7,089 nt of DNA. Source: Cellvibrionaceae bacterium. Its GTDB lineage: Bacteria > Pseudomonadota > Gammaproteobacteria > Pseudomonadales > Cellvibrionaceae. A program made the translations under genes and the position numbers. The notes under the pieces are model-generated. The model had not been told where the DNA came from, did no database searches, and was given only the letters and a program-made list of their open reading frames with translations. Below are positions 5,747 through 7,089 of this stretch, in pieces; position 1 is the first letter of the stretch; every line of letters starts with the position of its first letter. The stretch covers positions 1 through 7,089 of the forward strand of contig JAUVQU010000117.1 of assembly GCA_030597965.1 (NCBI GenBank), written 5' to 3'.

Positions 5747-7054
5747 TTAATCCTCTGCCGCATCAAATAATGCGCTGACAAAGGTCTCCGCCTCAAATGG
5801 CTGTAGATCGTCAATGTCCTCACCCACACCAATAAATCGTACCGGCAATCCGAACTTCTTACTCAGCGCAAATATAACTCCACCCTTCGCGGTGCCATCT
5901 AATTTCGTCAGTACGATGCCGGTAACCCCAGCCGCCGCTATAAACTGCTCGGCCTGATTCAATGCATTCTGACCCGTTCCCGCATCCAATACGAGAAGGA
6001 CTTCATGTGGCGCCCCTGGGTCCAACTTGCCCATCACTCGCTTCACCTTGGATAACTCGTCCATCAGGTGGCTTTTATTGTGAAGGCGCCCAGCCGTATC
6101 GGCAATCAGCACATCCGCGTTACGGCTTTGTGCCGATTGCACTGCATCAAAAATAACCGAAGCACTGTCGGCACCCTGATGCTGAGCTATAACATCAACC
6201 TCGTTACGACGACCCCATTCCTGAAGCTGCTCCACGGCCGCTGCACGAAATGTATCACCGGCCGCCAACATGACTTTTTTGCCTTCGCCCTGGAGGCGCT
6301 TGGCCAACTTACCTATGGTGGTGGTTTTGCCCACACCATTAACACCCACCACTAAAATGACCGCTGGTTTTTTGTCCTCGGGCAACGATAACGGAGACTC
6401 TACCGCGTGCAGCAATGCCGCCAGTTCTTCTTTTAACGCTGTATATAACGCATCCGCACTGGATAATTGCTTGCGCTCAACACGCATCGTCAAACGGTCA
6501 ATAATCTCGGTGGTCGCATCAAAACCCACATCGGCCATCAATAATTGCGCTTCAATATCTTCCAACAAGTCTTCGTCAATCTCTTTTTGACCCAAAAAGA
6601 GATTGCCCAGGCCTGAGGAGAAATTGGTTCCTGTGCGGGAGAGCCCCTTCTTCACTCGAGAGAGAAAAGACTCGGGTTCAACTGCAGTTTCTTCTCCTGA
6701 ACCTGTCGCGACCGTTTCAACTACAGGCACCGCTTCTATAGAAGCAGCCTCTACTACCGCCTCTATAGGCTCCTGAGCCGGTGCAATCGTCTCGTCTTCA
6801 ATCGCAGGCTCTACTTCCCCCAAGCCTTCAGACTCAGCACTTACATCAACTGATTCCTCCGGCTGGTCGAGCTTTTCAACGCCGTCCTTTCCAGAAAGTC
6901 CTTGGCCAGAAGGCTCTTGATCAGAAATATCTCGAGTGGCACGTCTTCGAAAAACCAATACCGACAAAATAATTGCCAACACCAACGCAAACCCCAGCAG
7001 GAGTACGGTGTAATTCTCCTGTATCAAGGCATTGATTTCTGTCCAGATGTCCAC
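5747..7054 (-). CDS. ftsY: Signal recognition particle receptor FtsY
   Basis: FtsY is the SRP receptor GTPase that docks Ffh-ribosome complexes at the inner membrane. The 435-residue product begins with a hydrophobic segment (about 15-35, YTVLLLGFALVLAIILSVLV) followed by FRRR, so it appears to be directly membrane-anchored. An acidic, low-complexity A domain follows (about 40-128). The NG domain starts near 130 (FLSRVKKGLSRTGTNF). GTPase motifs are G1 GVNGVGKTT (237-245), G2 DTFRAAA (267-273), G3 DTAGR (319-323), G4 TKLDGTAKGG (383-392) and G5 GVGE (409-412); all are intact. The start is a GTG at 7054. It is supported by TGAGG (7062-7066), 7 bases upstream, and by the absence of a nearby in-frame ATG. 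ftsY heads the ftsY-ftsE-ftsX-rpoH cluster. Only 35 bases upstream are visible, with no clear promoter. Confidence 0.97.
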   Translation of the reverse strand: MDIWTEINALIQENYTVLLLGFALVLAIILSVLVFRRRATRDISDQEPSGQGLSGKDGVEKLDQPEESVDVSAESEGLGEVEPAIEDETIAPAQEPIEAVVEAASIEAVPVVETVATGSGEETAVEPESFLSRVKKGLSRTGTNFSSGLGNLFLGQKEIDEDLLEDIEAQLLMADVGFDATTEIIDRLTMRVERKQLSSADALYTALKEELAALLHAVESPLSLPEDKKPAVILVVGVNGVGKTTTIGKLAKRLQGEGKKVMLAAGDTFRAAAVEQLQEWGRRNEVDVIAQHQGADSASVIFDAVQSAQSRNADVLIADTAGRLHNKSHLMDELSKVKRVMGKLDPGAPHEVLLVLDAGTGQNALNQAEQFIAAAGVTGIVLTKLDGTAKGGVIFALSKKFGLPVRFIGVGEDIDDLQPFEAETFVSALFDAAED

Positions 7055-7061
7055 GACTAAA

Positions 7062-7066
7062 CCTCA
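7062..7066 (-). promoter_or_regulatory. Ribosome binding site supporting the GTG start of ftsY
   Basis: TGAGG on the minus strand, 7 bases before the GTG at 7054. It is the main reason for accepting a non-ATG start that includes the N-terminal hydrophobic segment. Confidence 0.7.
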
Positions 7067-7089
7067 CTAACGACTGCTGATATGTTCGC

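Overview
The window looks like a core chromosomal segment of a gammaproteobacterium. RpoH, TrmB, FtsE, FtsX and FtsY all read as close relatives of the Pseudomonas/Cellvibrio-type proteins, and base composition is moderate, with no obvious shift between genes. The species cannot be named from the sequence alone. All seven supported genes lie on the minus strand, so transcription runs from the high coordinates to the low ones. Two envelope-protein genes at the low-coordinate end look more lineage-specific than the rest.

Layout in the order of transcription. ftsY (7054-5747) encodes the signal recognition particle receptor. A 184-bp gap follows, almost filled by a 140-bp imperfect palindrome that resembles a MITE (5588-5727). 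Next come ftsE (5562-4888) and ftsX (4895-3885), which overlap by 8 bp and encode the ABC-type complex that controls septal peptidoglycan hydrolysis. A 164-bp leader with a good sigma-E-type promoter and a perfect sigma-70 -10 box precedes rpoH (3720-2866), the heat-shock sigma factor. A clear intrinsic terminator (2840-2806) ends that unit. A small DUF423/YgdD-type membrane protein gene (2769-2389), trmB (2310-1606, tRNA m7G46 methyltransferase), a DUF2959-type lipoprotein gene (1586-942) and an OmpA/OprF-like porin gene (904 to beyond base 1, incomplete) follow.

Functionally, ftsY-ftsE-ftsX-rpoH is the widely conserved cluster linking membrane protein targeting, cell division and the cytoplasmic stress response. 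The sigma-E-like promoter of rpoH would couple envelope stress to the heat-shock regulon. The DUF2959 lipoprotein and the OmpA-family protein are both predicted envelope proteins. They sit 37 bp apart, with a candidate extra promoter for ompA inside the end of the lipoprotein gene.

I found no defence system, CRISPR array, toxin-antitoxin pair, tRNA, rRNA or complete insertion sequence. The most interesting non-gene structure is the palindromic element between ftsY and ftsE. It has 16-bp terminal inverted repeats (13/16), a possible TTAC target duplication, internal symmetry about the same centre, and an 11-mer shared with the rpoH ribosome-binding region.
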